A stretch of 64,000 nt of DNA from Sinotaia quadrata. Taxonomy: Eukaryota > Mollusca > Gastropoda > Architaenioglossa > Viviparidae. The notes under the pieces are model-generated. The model saw only the letters and a program-made list of their open reading frames with translations, searched no databases and was not told the DNA's origin. Positions 50,690 through 62,019 of the stretch are shown here, in pieces. The first letter of the stretch is position 1; each line of letters starts with the position of its first letter. The stretch spans positions 51,157,759-51,221,758 of the forward strand of contig CM054181.1 of NCBI GenBank assembly GCA_028829895.1. Reading direction: 5' to 3'. A program made the position numbers and the translations under genes.

Positions 50690-53600
50690 ACTGAATCTGT
50701 CATAGAAATGATAATAAAAAAAGTATCACAGGCACAGACAGATAAACTGGAAGACTAATAGTAATACAGTAATAGCAGAACTTTCATAGAAAATCATACA
50801 AAGCAGAATTATATTACACTAGTTACAGGAAGATTATAATTTTGCAAGCACAGTCACCATCTGTCACTCAAAACACATTATTACTACTCTGAATGAATTA
50901 CATTTGTACTTTATATAGAATAGCTTCTGAATGCCATATCATTTCATAAATCATTGTGATGTTTTGCTGGGAGATGTACAAGATGTTAATTCTCCACCAA
51001 CCTGGGCCACCCATCACCTTAGGCTAATAACCAAAACACACCTTCTGTGCCACACAGAAAGATGAATGATAGAATAGATAATGTAGAATAGAAGAGTGAT
51101 AATTTTAGAAGATAGCTCAAGTGCTCTGATACACAGTCAGGATAGTAAGTAAATACAGGTGAGACTCCAACATATAACATGTAAGTGAGTCAAGCTAAAA
51201 TGGTCTATGTATCAACAATAAATGTAATCAAAATCAACAAGCTAGATGGTAGGTTTATGTGTAGTTTATTTTTTAGAGGAGGGATGGTGTGGGCTGCACA
51301 AACCATTATGTGACAATCATAATGATATTCTGCATGCTTATGAATGCCATACACTGACTTATCAAAGGCAATTATGAGAATATTATCAGCATATTTCTAA
51401 TTTAAACACAATAAAGCAACAAAAACCAACAATAATAAACAAAAAAGTGACTCTAATAATAGCAACAATAATCACTACAAATAACTATGAATAAAAGCAA
51501 AATTAATTATAAGTGTAATATGAGCAATTAGAATTGTGTTCAACTACCAAATAAATAATCACAAATATAAATAATTTGTTATGCTCAAAACAACTAGACT
51601 GTCCACATCAGTGAACACATGTATGTTATATATCTGAAAAACTGACGATATATAAATACATGAAAGACATAAAATATATCACATTGTTACTCTGTGCACC
51701 AGTGTAACTGTAAGTACCCAATCACAATGTTTAAGAAAAACAACCCCCCCAAAAATGATGACCGATATGGGTATCCACTGCATATTGAGACAAATTAATT
51801 TAGAAAATATTGCTTACTGAGTAGAGAACAGATACTGAAATATGTGTAGCAGTGTTGATGATTGCATAATATTTTGGCCTAGAGCTCTATGTTCATAATC
51901 ACTTAATTATTTCCAACTAGACCAGCTCTATGTTCATAAACACTTAATTATTTTTGACTATTGCTCTCACTCTCAGTAACAGAATTTAGACACTGATGCA
52001 TCATTAGGAATACTGTAAGAATAATATATGATGAATGCTATTTTGATAACAAATGCAGGTTTACACCACTGCTAAATTATTTTTGCACTACTCAACATTT
52101 TATGTTAAACAGGATTAGTTTAAGGTATGAAATGTTTAAGTGATATGTTTGAAAATCAGGTATATTGATTTATTCTGATACAGGAAAAAATGTCTAGTTA
52201 CAAATAGTTTACTTTGCAAGTGCTATATTTCATTATACAGCAATATGAACATCTAGATGATTCCTACTTGATTAAGGCAAACTTAAGAAATTATTCCCAC
52301 ATAATATAACAATTTTGTGAAAGCTAGCTTTAAAGGCATAGGATACCTCTGATTTCATTTTTATCTGGGAGGATCTCTCCAAATGCATTGATAGCAGTAG
52401 AAGAACAATTCGGTCAAAGATGAGTATAGCTGAATGCTAATTCAACCTCAGCTCTTACCACAAGATAATGAAAATTGTCAGCATGAAAGTTGCATCCCAC
52501 AGCCAGAAATTTGTGGCTTTCATTTTGGTCTTGAGAATTCATGAAGAAGATTTTGAACATTACTCATAGTGTCAGTGAATGCTCACAAAGACTCTAGAAC
52601 ACCCAGTGTGATGTACTTTGATAGTGCATGCAAAGTTCGGGAAGATTCTCTCAGGTGTGCTTGTGAGTGCATAAAAGATTCTGGAACAGCTGTGTAACCG
52701 TGTCTAGAAGGGGTATGTGGACCCTCACCTGACCAAGAAAGACAGTGACGTGTTGCAAACAGTTGCACATGCCAGTGACAGCCGCCATCTTTGAAAAAGT
52801 TATGTGCATTGACTTTAATTATTTTTCTGAAACTCTACTCTCATTCCGGAGATGATATACATGAACTTGATTATATATTTATGTTGACTGCTAATGTCTA
52901 TGCTGGGATAAGCGTTAATTGAACATTGTTGTGAAGTGATGTAAATGTCAATGCTCTTTGATTATATTCATATGTTGAAGATTTAACTGTTGATTTATTA
53001 AATTTATTAACCTTCTTACACATATCAATAACCATATGTTGGAGAAGACAGTAGATGGATCGGAGCTTGCTAAATATAGATTAAAAGATGGGTTTGTCTT
53101 CTCCTTTGGTAAGACGTTTTCCACCTATGGAAATATTGTGTGATGGTAAATATATGTCTTTAATGTTGTGAAAAAGAAAACATTTACAGTGCCCATATAT
53201 CCACCTAGAGTGAGAGAGACGAGTGGAGTCTTCTGGAGAATTATTAAGAACATAAATCAGAATTCTAATCACTTGTAATTAGTCATGGGTATTAACTAAG
53301 AATAAGATGGTGTAGGCATCCTTTCATCTGTCCATCCATCTATCTACTAACCTCTGCTTCTATGTACGTACACTTGTATGCATTCATTAATCAATTTAAA
53401 AAAATCTATAGTTAAATGGTCTTCTAAAAACAAATTACAACAATCCATAAGTCATGTGATCCTTACTCTTTGTAATAAAGCTAAAGCAGTAACATTAAAA
53501 TAAAAATATTTTACTATACAACGAGAAATGATATTAGATTACAAATCATTCATGACACTATGTATCCACACATATGATTTTAAAAAAATCCTTGATCATT

Positions 53601-54349
53601 TGATGACACTAAGAAAATCTAGAACATAAAATGATATTATGTACACATTTAGTTTAGCAAACCGTTGATGCCATTATCTAAATCATTAAAAGATATCACG
53701 GAGACACAAATCCTTGATAATAATAAAAAAAAGTCAAGAGTAGGAAATGTTATAATGTATCATATATAATTTTACAAATATTTGATGATACTAGAATGTC
53801 AAGAATAGGAAATGATATTATGCACAACATTCAGCATTACCTTGAAAGCACTAAAAAAAAATGTCTAGAAAAGTAGAATTCGAAAATGTAGTAAACACAA
53901 AGAGTAAGTGCATAATGTATTGGCAGTTAAGATGCCAAACTATGTAACTGTGAAGCTATAATGAACATTATATAACTGCTATAATACTAATAGTACTATT
54001 AAAAATAACCAATACTACTAAAGGTGGATTTGTAAATGTGTTAGTCAAACTGGGAAACGGAATTTGAATCTAATTTTATGCTAATAAGTGAGTGTTTCTT
54101 TAGTGAGTCAAGAAATATTAAAAGTATTATCAAATAAAAAGAAAAGAATAATCTCCCTATTTCTCTAATAAGTTAGATTTCTCTTATTTGTGAGGATATT
54201 CAAGACTAGAGGCAATATCAATAACATCAGTAGTGATGACAATGACAAGAGAGTAGAAATATAGCATACCTTTCCTCTTGGTATCACTATATTCTTCTTT
54301 CTTTTTAAGTGTCATTAACATTAATGAGAACAGTGCAAAGTTCAGAAAT
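50690..54349. repeat. Segmental duplication copy 2 (3' flank of gene F)
   Basis: Near-identical partner of 40802-45616, without the solo LTR. Contains a second copy of the decayed IFIT-like fragment and the short tandem array at 53530-53830. The 52583-52768 open frame equals that at 42714-42899 simply because of the duplication. Confidence 0.85.
52350..52530 (-). pseudogene. Decayed IFIT-like fragment in the F flank
   Basis: Duplicate of the fragment at 42486-42660, so the decay predates the E/F duplication. Confidence 0.75.
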
Positions 54350-55741
54350 TCAGATGCCCATAAAAAAGTACAGGAGATTACAGATGACGTTCACTTGGCC
54401 CTCAGAATACTGCTCTCTTTCCTCCAGAACCATATCCAGTAAGTCTGGTGGACAAGTCATTGACTGGTGTCCTTTCAGCAACTTTGGCACATGGTCTCCT
54501 CCCATAAGAAGCAAGACAGTGCTTAGCCGATGTGATGCGTGACGTATGTAGGTGCGAAACTCCTTTGAAGGATGCTCTTCTCCTGCTACAACCACCACCA
54601 GTTTACTCCTTTTCATAACTGCCAACACACCTTCCTCCTCTGGACCAGTTGGTGCATCCTCCTCCAGGCGTGTGGTCAGAAGTCCACATGATTTGTGCAG
54701 GAAACGAGCCAAAGCATGGGCAGTCTTTATCTGGGCATTGGTCTGGGAGTCATGGATAACCATCACATCCCAGGTGACATCAGAGGTCAAACCATCTGTT
54801 GTGTTGGTATCTTCAGAGCTGCTTGATGCTTGCTGATTTCTCTCAAAACAGTAACATAATGCTGACCGGAAGTGTTCTTGGGCAGCAGGTGAATCTCCAA
54901 GTAAAGTCTGACGTCCTGCTTCCAAATAAATCTTTTGGACAAAATTTTTGTCTTTAAATGATTCTAAGATAGTGCTCTCTTGTGACTCATCTTTAACTAA
55001 TTTCATTAAGTCTAATGCTGTCACAGCATCTGAATACTGTCCCAGCTCAACACAATTTTTAATGCGCATTTCCAAAAAGTCTGCTTGGATTTCTTCTTTC
55101 GAGGACATGCTTTCAAGCTCCTGTAATAGTAATGAGGACTCCTTGTGCTTCCTAATAAGATGAAGCAGTTTTGCCTTTTCTTTGAGTTTGCTTTCCCTAC
55201 TCATATCACACTGATCTACTTCACTAAAAAGTGCTTCAAAAGAATGCCAGACTTCTCCCAGGAGACCCTGTACCTGCGAATTCTTTGAGTACAGATCTGA
55301 TTGCAAAGACAGAGCTTTGTGAAACATATCTCTCTTTTCTTTTGTTAATCTCTGTTTGTTTTCTTCACTTGTCTCAGTTTTGATCATCTCCTCAAGAATG
55401 AAGCCTGACTGTTCGAATGCATTGATTCTGTCAATGGATTCTATGTAAAATACGTTAGCACATCGAAGTTTCTTCAGAATTTCTAGCGCTTCCTGATATT
55501 CTCCTAAAGCCTTGTACATCAGGGCAAGGTCATATAAGCCACGTGTATATACATCCTCACTGAAGTCTACTGCTTTCTGAAAGTACTGGAACGCCTCACG
55601 TACGTACTTATCTTCACGTGAAAACTTTGTTTCTTTGGTAGGGGACTTAATTTGTTTCTGCAATATTTTAATTTTAAGGTGGTTTGGATTAGCTTCTTTT
55701 AAGTTCTGTAAACTATTGCTCTGGTCTGTGGCTGGGGTGAA

Positions 55742-55867
55742 ATTTACAGGCTGTGGGGTGCAACTTTCAGCTTGTAGAGTGCAACTTTCAGGCAGAGGGG
55801 TGCAAATTTCAGGCTGTGGTTTGCAACTTTCAGACTGTTGGGTGCAACTTTCAGGCTGTGGAATGCA
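55742..55867 (-). repeat. 21-bp coding minisatellite (6 heptads) in gene F
   Basis: Six in-frame 21-mers, each starting with a Cys codon and mostly ending Glu-Ser, keep the frame open. Not present in B, C, D or E. Confidence 0.85.
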
Positions 55868-55881
55868 ACCTTTAAGCTGTG

Positions 55882-55886
55882 AGGTG
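55882..55886. other. Predicted 5-bp target site duplication, left copy
   Basis: AGGTG abuts the LTR. The matching copy should sit about 187 bp past the window end, so it cannot be confirmed here. Confidence 0.4.
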
Positions 55887-57434
55887 TGTTACGTTTCCAG
55901 TATTTATTTAAAGACCCTGCTTAGAATAATTAAAAGACTTTAAATATAATTAATTCTTCCTCTCATATTCTACGCAGACTGGTTGCTCAATTTATTATCT
56001 GACTAATTAAAAGTGCGTCTTGTAGTTCAGACGACAAATTTACAGACTAATAAACTGCGAACTTTTAGCTAGATTTGAAAACAGTTAAATCCCTCTAAAT
56101 TAATATGCACTCGTCATCAATCTTTCCGCTCATCCGCCCCCATTCAAATCTAAGAATTAATCTAATTGGTCTATTGTGCATAGAAATCAACTACTAAGAG
56201 GTATTAACAAAGAAAATAAGATTTAATAAAGTTTAACAAATTAACAATAAATCGAATGCAACGCGAATAGTCTTCACTCTGTCTTTACGCGCCTATGCCT
56301 GATTTTTGTCAATCTAAATTGCCAGAAAAGTGTTCCTTTGAGATCTGTACACTTGATTTTGCACTTAGCTCTATTCTTGTATCCCTGGTCTCAACACTCA
56401 GTCATGCTGATTCGTTCCCTCAGTCCCCCTTTAACGACACACGTGGTGCATAAGGAATGATGTCCCTTTGTTAGTGGCTAGGAACTGGAATTTTTTGCAG
56501 CATGGCCCTCAGAGTGGATTTCGACACGCTTACACCAATAAGCTAGTGCAGGTGAGGCATGGTGAAACATGAACCATGAGCCGACCTGTGGATGCAACGT
56601 GTTTGGATATAATTCTCAACCTAACAGGTCCTACCTAGGCATGGCTCAATTAAATGCGCTGAACAAAGAGTTTCGACCTCGCGTCGCTTACAATTAGATT
56701 TTAGAAAAAATATAATCGTCTCACATGTGTTCCATTTAACAGTCATGACGTATGAAGCAATAAAATAGATACAACGTTAAATTAATGTTCATACAAGGGG
56801 TAATTCAAGCCGACAGAGCGCTTCACAATTTACAATTTAAATTACACGCAATAATTGAATTACATGAAGAATTCATATCGAGCGCAGCATTCTGGCTCTT
56901 AGTGAATTAAAACAATATAAATTAAAGTACAGAAATGGAAAAATGGTTACAATAAATTTATATTCCGTAACATATAGGTTTTCAGCTATTTCTCTGAACC
57001 ATGCTCAAGTGTATATGGAAATCATATAATACATAGCACAAATACATACTTAAACAATACATAGGCAAATACTATTAAATAAAATGATACCTTTGAGAGA
57101 AGTCGAAGGGTACCTTGATTCTCTATGGCGCCGGCTGCCTCTCACGACCCGAGTAAGCTGATGGAATTAGCTAAAATGTGCTCGAAGTGAGGGAGCGGAA
57201 GCGTGTGGGTACATATATAGAAAGGTATATTGCGTATCACGTGACTGTTCGCAAAGCATGTGGTTGGTTCGAGAACTGGACAATGGTCCTAAAGTTACAT
57301 AACATCTTGACCTGTTCTAGAAGCGCCTAGAAAAAGGAAGCTTTGAACAAAGGGCCAAGGGTTTCAAATATTCGAATTTGAAGTAAACAAGGCAAGTGGG
57401 TCACGAAGTCGGACAATTTTATCAGACTGTGACA
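55887..57434 (-). repeat. 3' LTR (1548 bp)
   Basis: Ends TGTCACAG...CGTAACA on the element strand. The 3' end carries AGCAGGGTCTTTAAATAAAT, shared with the two solo LTRs. Confidence 0.9.
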
Positions 57435-57448
57435 CCCCCTTGCTTTTG
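57435..57448 (-). other. Polypurine tract
   Basis: The - strand reads AAAAGCAAGGGGG immediately before TGTCACAG of the LTR, the normal site of plus-strand priming. Confidence 0.8.
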
Positions 57449-57657
57449 AGGCGTTTATCTTACCAAAGATAAAATGCCTCCTACAAATTATGTATGATAA
57501 AATGTAGAAGTCCACAATGAAGAAAAATTTACACAAAAAAAATTTCAACATTCCTAGAAATAAAGTGTGCAACTATATTTCATATTTACAGGAAGGAATC
57601 CGTAGGGTTCAGTCAATTGATTAAACAACATTCTATCAGTACCGGCACTTGATGGCA

Positions 57658-60600
57658 TCAAGCACGACTCATGTAATCTGCGCCAACATTCAAAGACCCT
57701 TTGATGTAATGAATATTTGCGTCATACTGTGTCAGAAACAAAGACCAACGCATTAAACGGCTGTTCGTAAATTGCGCCTGTCCGAGAAAGGCCAACGGCT
57801 GGTGATCGCACTCAATGACAAAGGTTTTTCCGTACAAATAGTTTTCGAACTTTTTTATGGCCCAAACTATTGCAAGACATTCCTTTTCACTGGTGGAATA
57901 TTTCTGTTCAGTAGTTGTGAGTTTACGGCTTGCATATGCAACTGGGTGTTTGGTGTCATTGTGTTCTTGTAATAACACTGCTCCTAATCCTGTGTTGCTA
58001 GCATCAGTCCTTAACAAGAATGGTTTTGTCAGATCTGGCAGTTTAACAACTAAATCTGAAGTCAGTCTAGATTTCAGTGTGTCAAAAGCGTTTTGGCATG
58101 CATCAGTCCACACTACTTTTGTAGGCATATTCTTACGTGTCAAGTCAGTCAGAGGACATGCAATGGCACTAAAATCTGGTACGAATTTTCTGTAGTAATT
58201 AGCAAGACCAAGAAAACTTCTAACTTGTGTTTTTGTTAGCGGTTGTGAAGTGTCCTTAAGTTGTGCTATCTTAGCTTCACTTGGCGACATAGTTCCATGA
58301 CTCAACTTGTGTCCCAAGAAGTCTAAGGAGAATTGTGCTATTTCACACTTCGTAGGGCGGGCAGTGAGGTTGGCTTGCTTTAATCTGGCTAGCACATCTC
58401 GTAAGAGTGTTAAGTGCTCCTCCCATGTCTGGGTGCCTAGAATTAAATCATCCATGAAGTTCTCAACTCCACGTCCGTACAGTGGTTCTAACAATGACCG
58501 CATCATTTTAGAAAAAATGCTTGGAGCGTTTGAAACTCCGAAAGGCATAACTTTCCATGTGTAGTTTCCTACTGGTGTAGTGAAAGCTAGTATGTGTCGA
58601 TCAGTGTCCTTGACCTTGATTTGCCAAAAACCGCGTGACAAATCTATTTTGGTATAGTAATGAGCGTTAGCTAGCTTAGTGAAGATGAGATCCGGATCAG
58701 GGAGAGGCTCGGCACAAAACTCTGTCACTTGATTGAGTTTGCGGTAGTCTACGCAAAAACGGAACGAGTTATCACGTTTTTTAATCAACACGATGGGTGA
58801 TCCGTAGGCACTGTCAGTCTTCTCTATGACCCCTAGATCTAGCATAGTCTTAATCTCACGTCTAACGTCATCTATCTTAGCGTGTGGCAACGGATACGGC
58901 TTCAAACGTATCGGTTTGTTGTCAGTCAGCTTCAGTGAAAATTCTATTAAGTCTGTCAACCCTGGTTTGTCTGTCAGAGTAGATGAGAACTCATTAAGCA
59001 ATTCATTCACTTCTTTTTTCTGTCTTTCTGTCAAGGCTTCATTTACCCTAACGTCTTTGACAGTTTCGTCCGTCTGTAGAGGACAGTTTGGTAAAGTACC
59101 AGTGACGCAATCAGTATCCCCCTCGTCTTCTGTAACTATCGTCGCTACGACAAAATCAGCTTGAGTGGTTTGATCCTCACGGCTTATGTACTTTTTGAGT
59201 AGGTTAACATGAAAGATTTTCTCTCTCTTTCCTGTCTGCACCTTATAGTTCAGTCCCCCTAGCTTGGCGGTAACTACAAAGGGCCCCTTCCATTTCATCT
59301 GAAGTTTGTTATGTGCTTCAGGAAGCAACAGTAACACTTTGTCATTAACTTCAAATTCTCTAGGTTTGGTGTGCTTATTGTAATATTCTGCCTGTCTAGA
59401 CTGAGCTATCGTCAAGTTTTCCCGTGCTATCTTGCCTATAGTTTCAAGACGGTTTCTTAAGTCAGTGACGTATGTATAAGTTGTCTTAACTTCGTCATCT
59501 GTCTTTTCATCAGTCCAAAGTGCCTTCAAAATCATCATCGGTCCGCGTACAGTACGTCCGTAAAGTAGCTCAAATGGTGAAAACCCGGTGGAAGATTGTG
59601 GCACCTCCCTATATGCAAATAGTAGGGCAGGGATGTATCTGTCCCAGTCTTTCGGTTTATCTGTGGCGAGCTTTTTAAGTGCTGTTTTTAATGTCCCATT
59701 GTATTTTTCAATCAGACCATTTGCCTGGGGGTGGTATGGTGTGCAAGTAAGATGTTTGATGGAAAGTAAACGATTTACTTCCTTCATTACGTTGCCTATG
59801 AATTGACTCCCCTGATCTGTCAAAATTTCAGTAGGAATACCAACACGACTCCAAAGACCGAAAAGGGCTTCGGCGACAGTTTCAGTATCAATATTTTTCA
59901 ATGGTACTGCGTCGGCGAATCTTGTTGCGTAATCAATAGTGGTCAGCACGTATCGATTACCTCTCGTTGATGTGGGTATTATAGGCCCAATCAAATCCAA
60001 TGCTACGCGCTTGTAGGGTTCACTGATCAGTTCAGGCTCTCCTAACGGTGCGGGTCTGATTGAATTTTTAGACTGTGTTCTCTGGCATGTGTCGCAACTT
60101 AACACGAATCTACGGATATCGGCAGTGATGTCCGGCCAATAAAACTCACTTGTAATACGACTAGTTGTTTTTTGTACACCCATGTGTGCACCAAAAAGAC
60201 TCTCATGACCTAATCGTAATACGTCATTTCGTTTGGTTTGTGGAACGACTAATTGTTTCCGAAATTCGTCTCCCACTTTCGAATAGCGGTACAATAAACC
60301 CTTTTTCAGAATAATGCACGCTTTCTTATTCGAATCGTCAGTGTTGACGTCACTAACAAGTACAGCTTGTCTGCGTAACTTGTCTAGTGTTTCGTCCTCA
60401 GCTTGTAATATTTTAATCTCGCTAACTGTTGCTTTATCTACGGCTGGTGCGGCAGACATCGGTGCAGTTACAGATTTGTCTTTACTACTCGCTGCTCTGG
60501 TTACAGCGTTAACCAGTGGTGGTTCAGTTGAAGTTTGTTTTTTGCACGGCAAAACATACTTGCAACCAAGGATCACGTCATGCGGTGAGTTTTCCATAAC

Positions 60601-62019
60601 TGCCGCTTTGACTGTTCCTTCTACAAAGTCTGAAACAATCGAGACTTCAGCTACTGGTAAAATGTCTTGTTCGCCGTTTGCAAAGGTGACAGAGATTGTC
60701 TCCCCTGTGTAGTCGGTACGGTTAACTAATGATGCATTTACAATAGCGTCTAGCTCACACCCTGTATCAAGCAAAGCGATTGTATCGTGACCGTTTGCCT
60801 GTACTGGTGTTCGATTCGACTTTTCTGTTTTAGGTGTATGACTTTCTACTGCGTAAACTTTAGCTGTTTTCTTTTCAGGACATGTTCGTGAAAAATGGCC
60901 ACTATCACCACAAGTGTAACATGCAAGATTCTTTTTATCTTTCTGTTTGTCGGACTTGTTTTTAGTGTCGGGTTTAGATGTTTTATCATCACGCTCACTA
61001 TGTGCCTTCCCGTCATTTTTCTTATCCTTTCGAGTCTGCGGTTCGTTCGGTCGAGACTTGTTGTTCGCGTGTGCGTTCGAGAATTGAGAATGTGCGTCAT
61101 CAAAGCGATCGGCGGCGTTGCCTATCTCCTCTAGCGTAGATTTTTCCCTTATTGCTAAGTGAATCAGTAGATCTGATTTGTATGACCCGAGAATATGGTC
61201 TTTTATCATTTCATCCCTAAGACCTGCGTACGTCTGTGGAGTTTCGGCTAGATCTATCCATCTTTGGAACAAGTCAGTTACACGTCGTATGTACTGTGCG
61301 TGCGTCTCTGAACTGGCTTTAGTGGCCTGTTTAAACTTACGTCGGTATGTATCTGCTGTGAGTTTGTAACGTTTCAATAATGCGGCCTTGACTGTGTCGT
61401 AATTATCTGACTCAGAATCGCTAAGCTTATTGAATTCGTTTTTCGCAGTACCCTGCAGTAACCCCGATAAATTTATCGCCCAATGTTCCGCTGGAATGTT
61501 TGTTGCTCTGGCTAACTTTTCAAACGTTTTTAAATACGCGTCTATTTGATCTTTGTTCTCATCAAATGGGACCATATTTATCTTTGGAATGATATTTTCA
61601 ATTCTACTGTGATTATTTCCATCGCTAGAACGCGAATCACCACTGCTTCTGCGATCACGGTTTGGATTGGTAACTTCTAGTTTCTTTACTTCCCATTCTA
61701 ACCGTTTTATTTCCGCGTCTGCGGCGATGCGTTTGGCTTCTGTATCCGCTGCGATGCGTTTTGCTTCTGTTTCTAGCTTTTTCGCTTCTGTTTCGGCTTC
61801 TAACTTTTTAGCTTCGGCTAACTTTTCAGTTTCTAACCTTTTCAGCTCGCGAGCAGCTACACGCTCCTCCCTTTCTCTTTCTTTCTCCTTTTCCGCTTTC
61901 TCCGCTCTCTCTTTCTCTAGAGCTAACTCAGTTTTGATGTAGTTCGTCAGTTCGTCACCTTGATATCCTATCATGATACCGGCTTCTTTCAGGTCTTCGA
62001 TAACCTGTTTGCGATCCAT
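57658..62019 (-). CDS. Gag-Pol polyprotein, integrase upstream of reverse transcriptase
   Basis: One uninterrupted frame of 1453 codons. Residues about 30-120 form a highly charged E/K/A coiled coil. About 145-330 is a helical capsid, whose second half (Y-K-L-T to R-F-D-D-A-H) resembles SCAN-type folds. A CCHC zinc knuckle lies near 365-378 (C-x2-C-x4-H-x4-C). Protease active site L-L-D-T-G near 416. Integrase spans about 600-920 with the H2C2 finger (G-A-H-M-G, S-C-D-T-C), catalytic D near 672, D near 734 (L-T-D-Q-G) and E near 768 (G-L-I-E-K-Y), and a GPY/F-like W-K-G-P-F. Reverse transcriptase spans about 1035-1260 with F-M-D-D at 1187-1190. RNase H spans about 1330-1453 (T-D-A-S, S-E-K-E, C-D-H-Q). 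All catalytic residues are present; no env and no chromodomain. No frameshift separates gag and pol. Confidence 0.93.
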   Translation of the reverse strand: MDRKQVIEDLKEAGIMIGYQGDELTNYIKTELALEKERAEKAEKEKEREREERVAARELKRLETEKLAEAKKLEAETEAKKLETEAKRIAADTEAKRIAADAEIKRLEWEVKKLEVTNPNRDRRSSGDSRSSDGNNHSRIENIIPKINMVPFDENKDQIDAYLKTFEKLARATNIPAEHWAINLSGLLQGTAKNEFNKLSDSESDNYDTVKAALLKRYKLTADTYRRKFKQATKASSETHAQYIRRVTDLFQRWIDLAETPQTYAGLRDEMIKDHILGSYKSDLLIHLAIREKSTLEEIGNAADRFDDAHSQFSNAHANNKSRPNEPQTRKDKKNDGKAHSERDDKTSKPDTKNKSDKQKDKKNLACYTCGDSGHFSRTCPEKKTAKVYAVESHTPKTEKSNRTPVQANGHDTIALLDTGCELDAIVNASLVNRTDYTGETISVTFANGEQDILPVAEVSIVSDFVEGTVKAAVMENSPHDVILGCKYVLPCKKQTSTEPPLVNAVTRAASSKDKSVTAPMSAAPAVDKATVSEIKILQAEDETLDKLRRQAVLVSDVNTDDSNKKACIILKKGLLYRYSKVGDEFRKQLVVPQTKRNDVLRLGHESLFGAHMGVQKTTSRITSEFYWPDITADIRRFVLSCDTCQRTQSKNSIRPAPLGEPELISEPYKRVALDLIGPIIPTSTRGNRYVLTTIDYATRFADAVPLKNIDTETVAEALFGLWSRVGIPTEILTDQGSQFIGNVMKEVNRLLSIKHLTCTPYHPQANGLIEKYNGTLKTALKKLATDKPKDWDRYIPALLFAYREVPQSSTGFSPFELLYGRTVRGPMMILKALWTDEKTDDEVKTTYTYVTDLRNRLETIGKIARENLTIAQSRQAEYYNKHTKPREFEVNDKVLLLLPEAHNKLQMKWKGPFVVTAKLGGLNYKVQTGKREKIFHVNLLKKYISREDQTTQADFVVATIVTEDEGDTDCVTGTLPNCPLQTDETVKDVRVNEALTERQKKEVNELLNEFSSTLTDKPGLTDLIEFSLKLTDNKPIRLKPYPLPHAKIDDVRREIKTMLDLGVIEKTDSAYGSPIVLIKKRDNSFRFCVDYRKLNQVTEFCAEPLPDPDLIFTKLANAHYYTKIDLSRGFWQIKVKDTDRHILAFTTPVGNYTWKVMPFGVSNAPSIFSKMMRSLLEPLYGRGVENFMDDLILGTQTWEEHLTLLRDVLARLKQANLTARPTKCEIAQFSLDFLGHKLSHGTMSPSEAKIAQLKDTSQPLTKTQVRSFLGLANYYRKFVPDFSAIACPLTDLTRKNMPTKVVWTDACQNAFDTLKSRLTSDLVVKLPDLTKPFLLRTDASNTGLGAVLLQEHNDTKHPVAYASRKLTTTEQKYSTSEKECLAIVWAIKKFENYLYGKTFVIECDHQPLAFLGQAQFTNSRLMRWSLFLTQYDANIHYIKGSLNVGADYMSRA

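Larger units (their letters stand above)
54350..55886 (-). pseudogene. Gene F: IFIT-like/TIR-like copy cut by a gypsy insertion
   Basis: Open without a stop from the LTR junction at 55886 to TGA at 54350-54352. The first codons into the LTR give a TAA. What remains is the distal linker, the second TPR block (from I-K-S-P-T-K-E-T-K-F-S, near 55655) and a complete TIR-like domain (about 54350-54765, W-D-V-M-V-I-H-D to F-F-M-G-I), close to D and E. The linker (55742-55867) is unlike its relatives: six heptads of the type C-T-P-Q-P-E-S encoded by a 21-bp minisatellite. The N-terminal TPR half should lie beyond the element, right of the window. The absence of other lesions suggests recent loss or a still intact polymorphic allele. 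Confidence 0.8.

Noticed and set aside
60314..61942. Open frames antisense to the gag-pol gene
   Set aside because: Shadows of a long conserved coding frame, without domains of their own.
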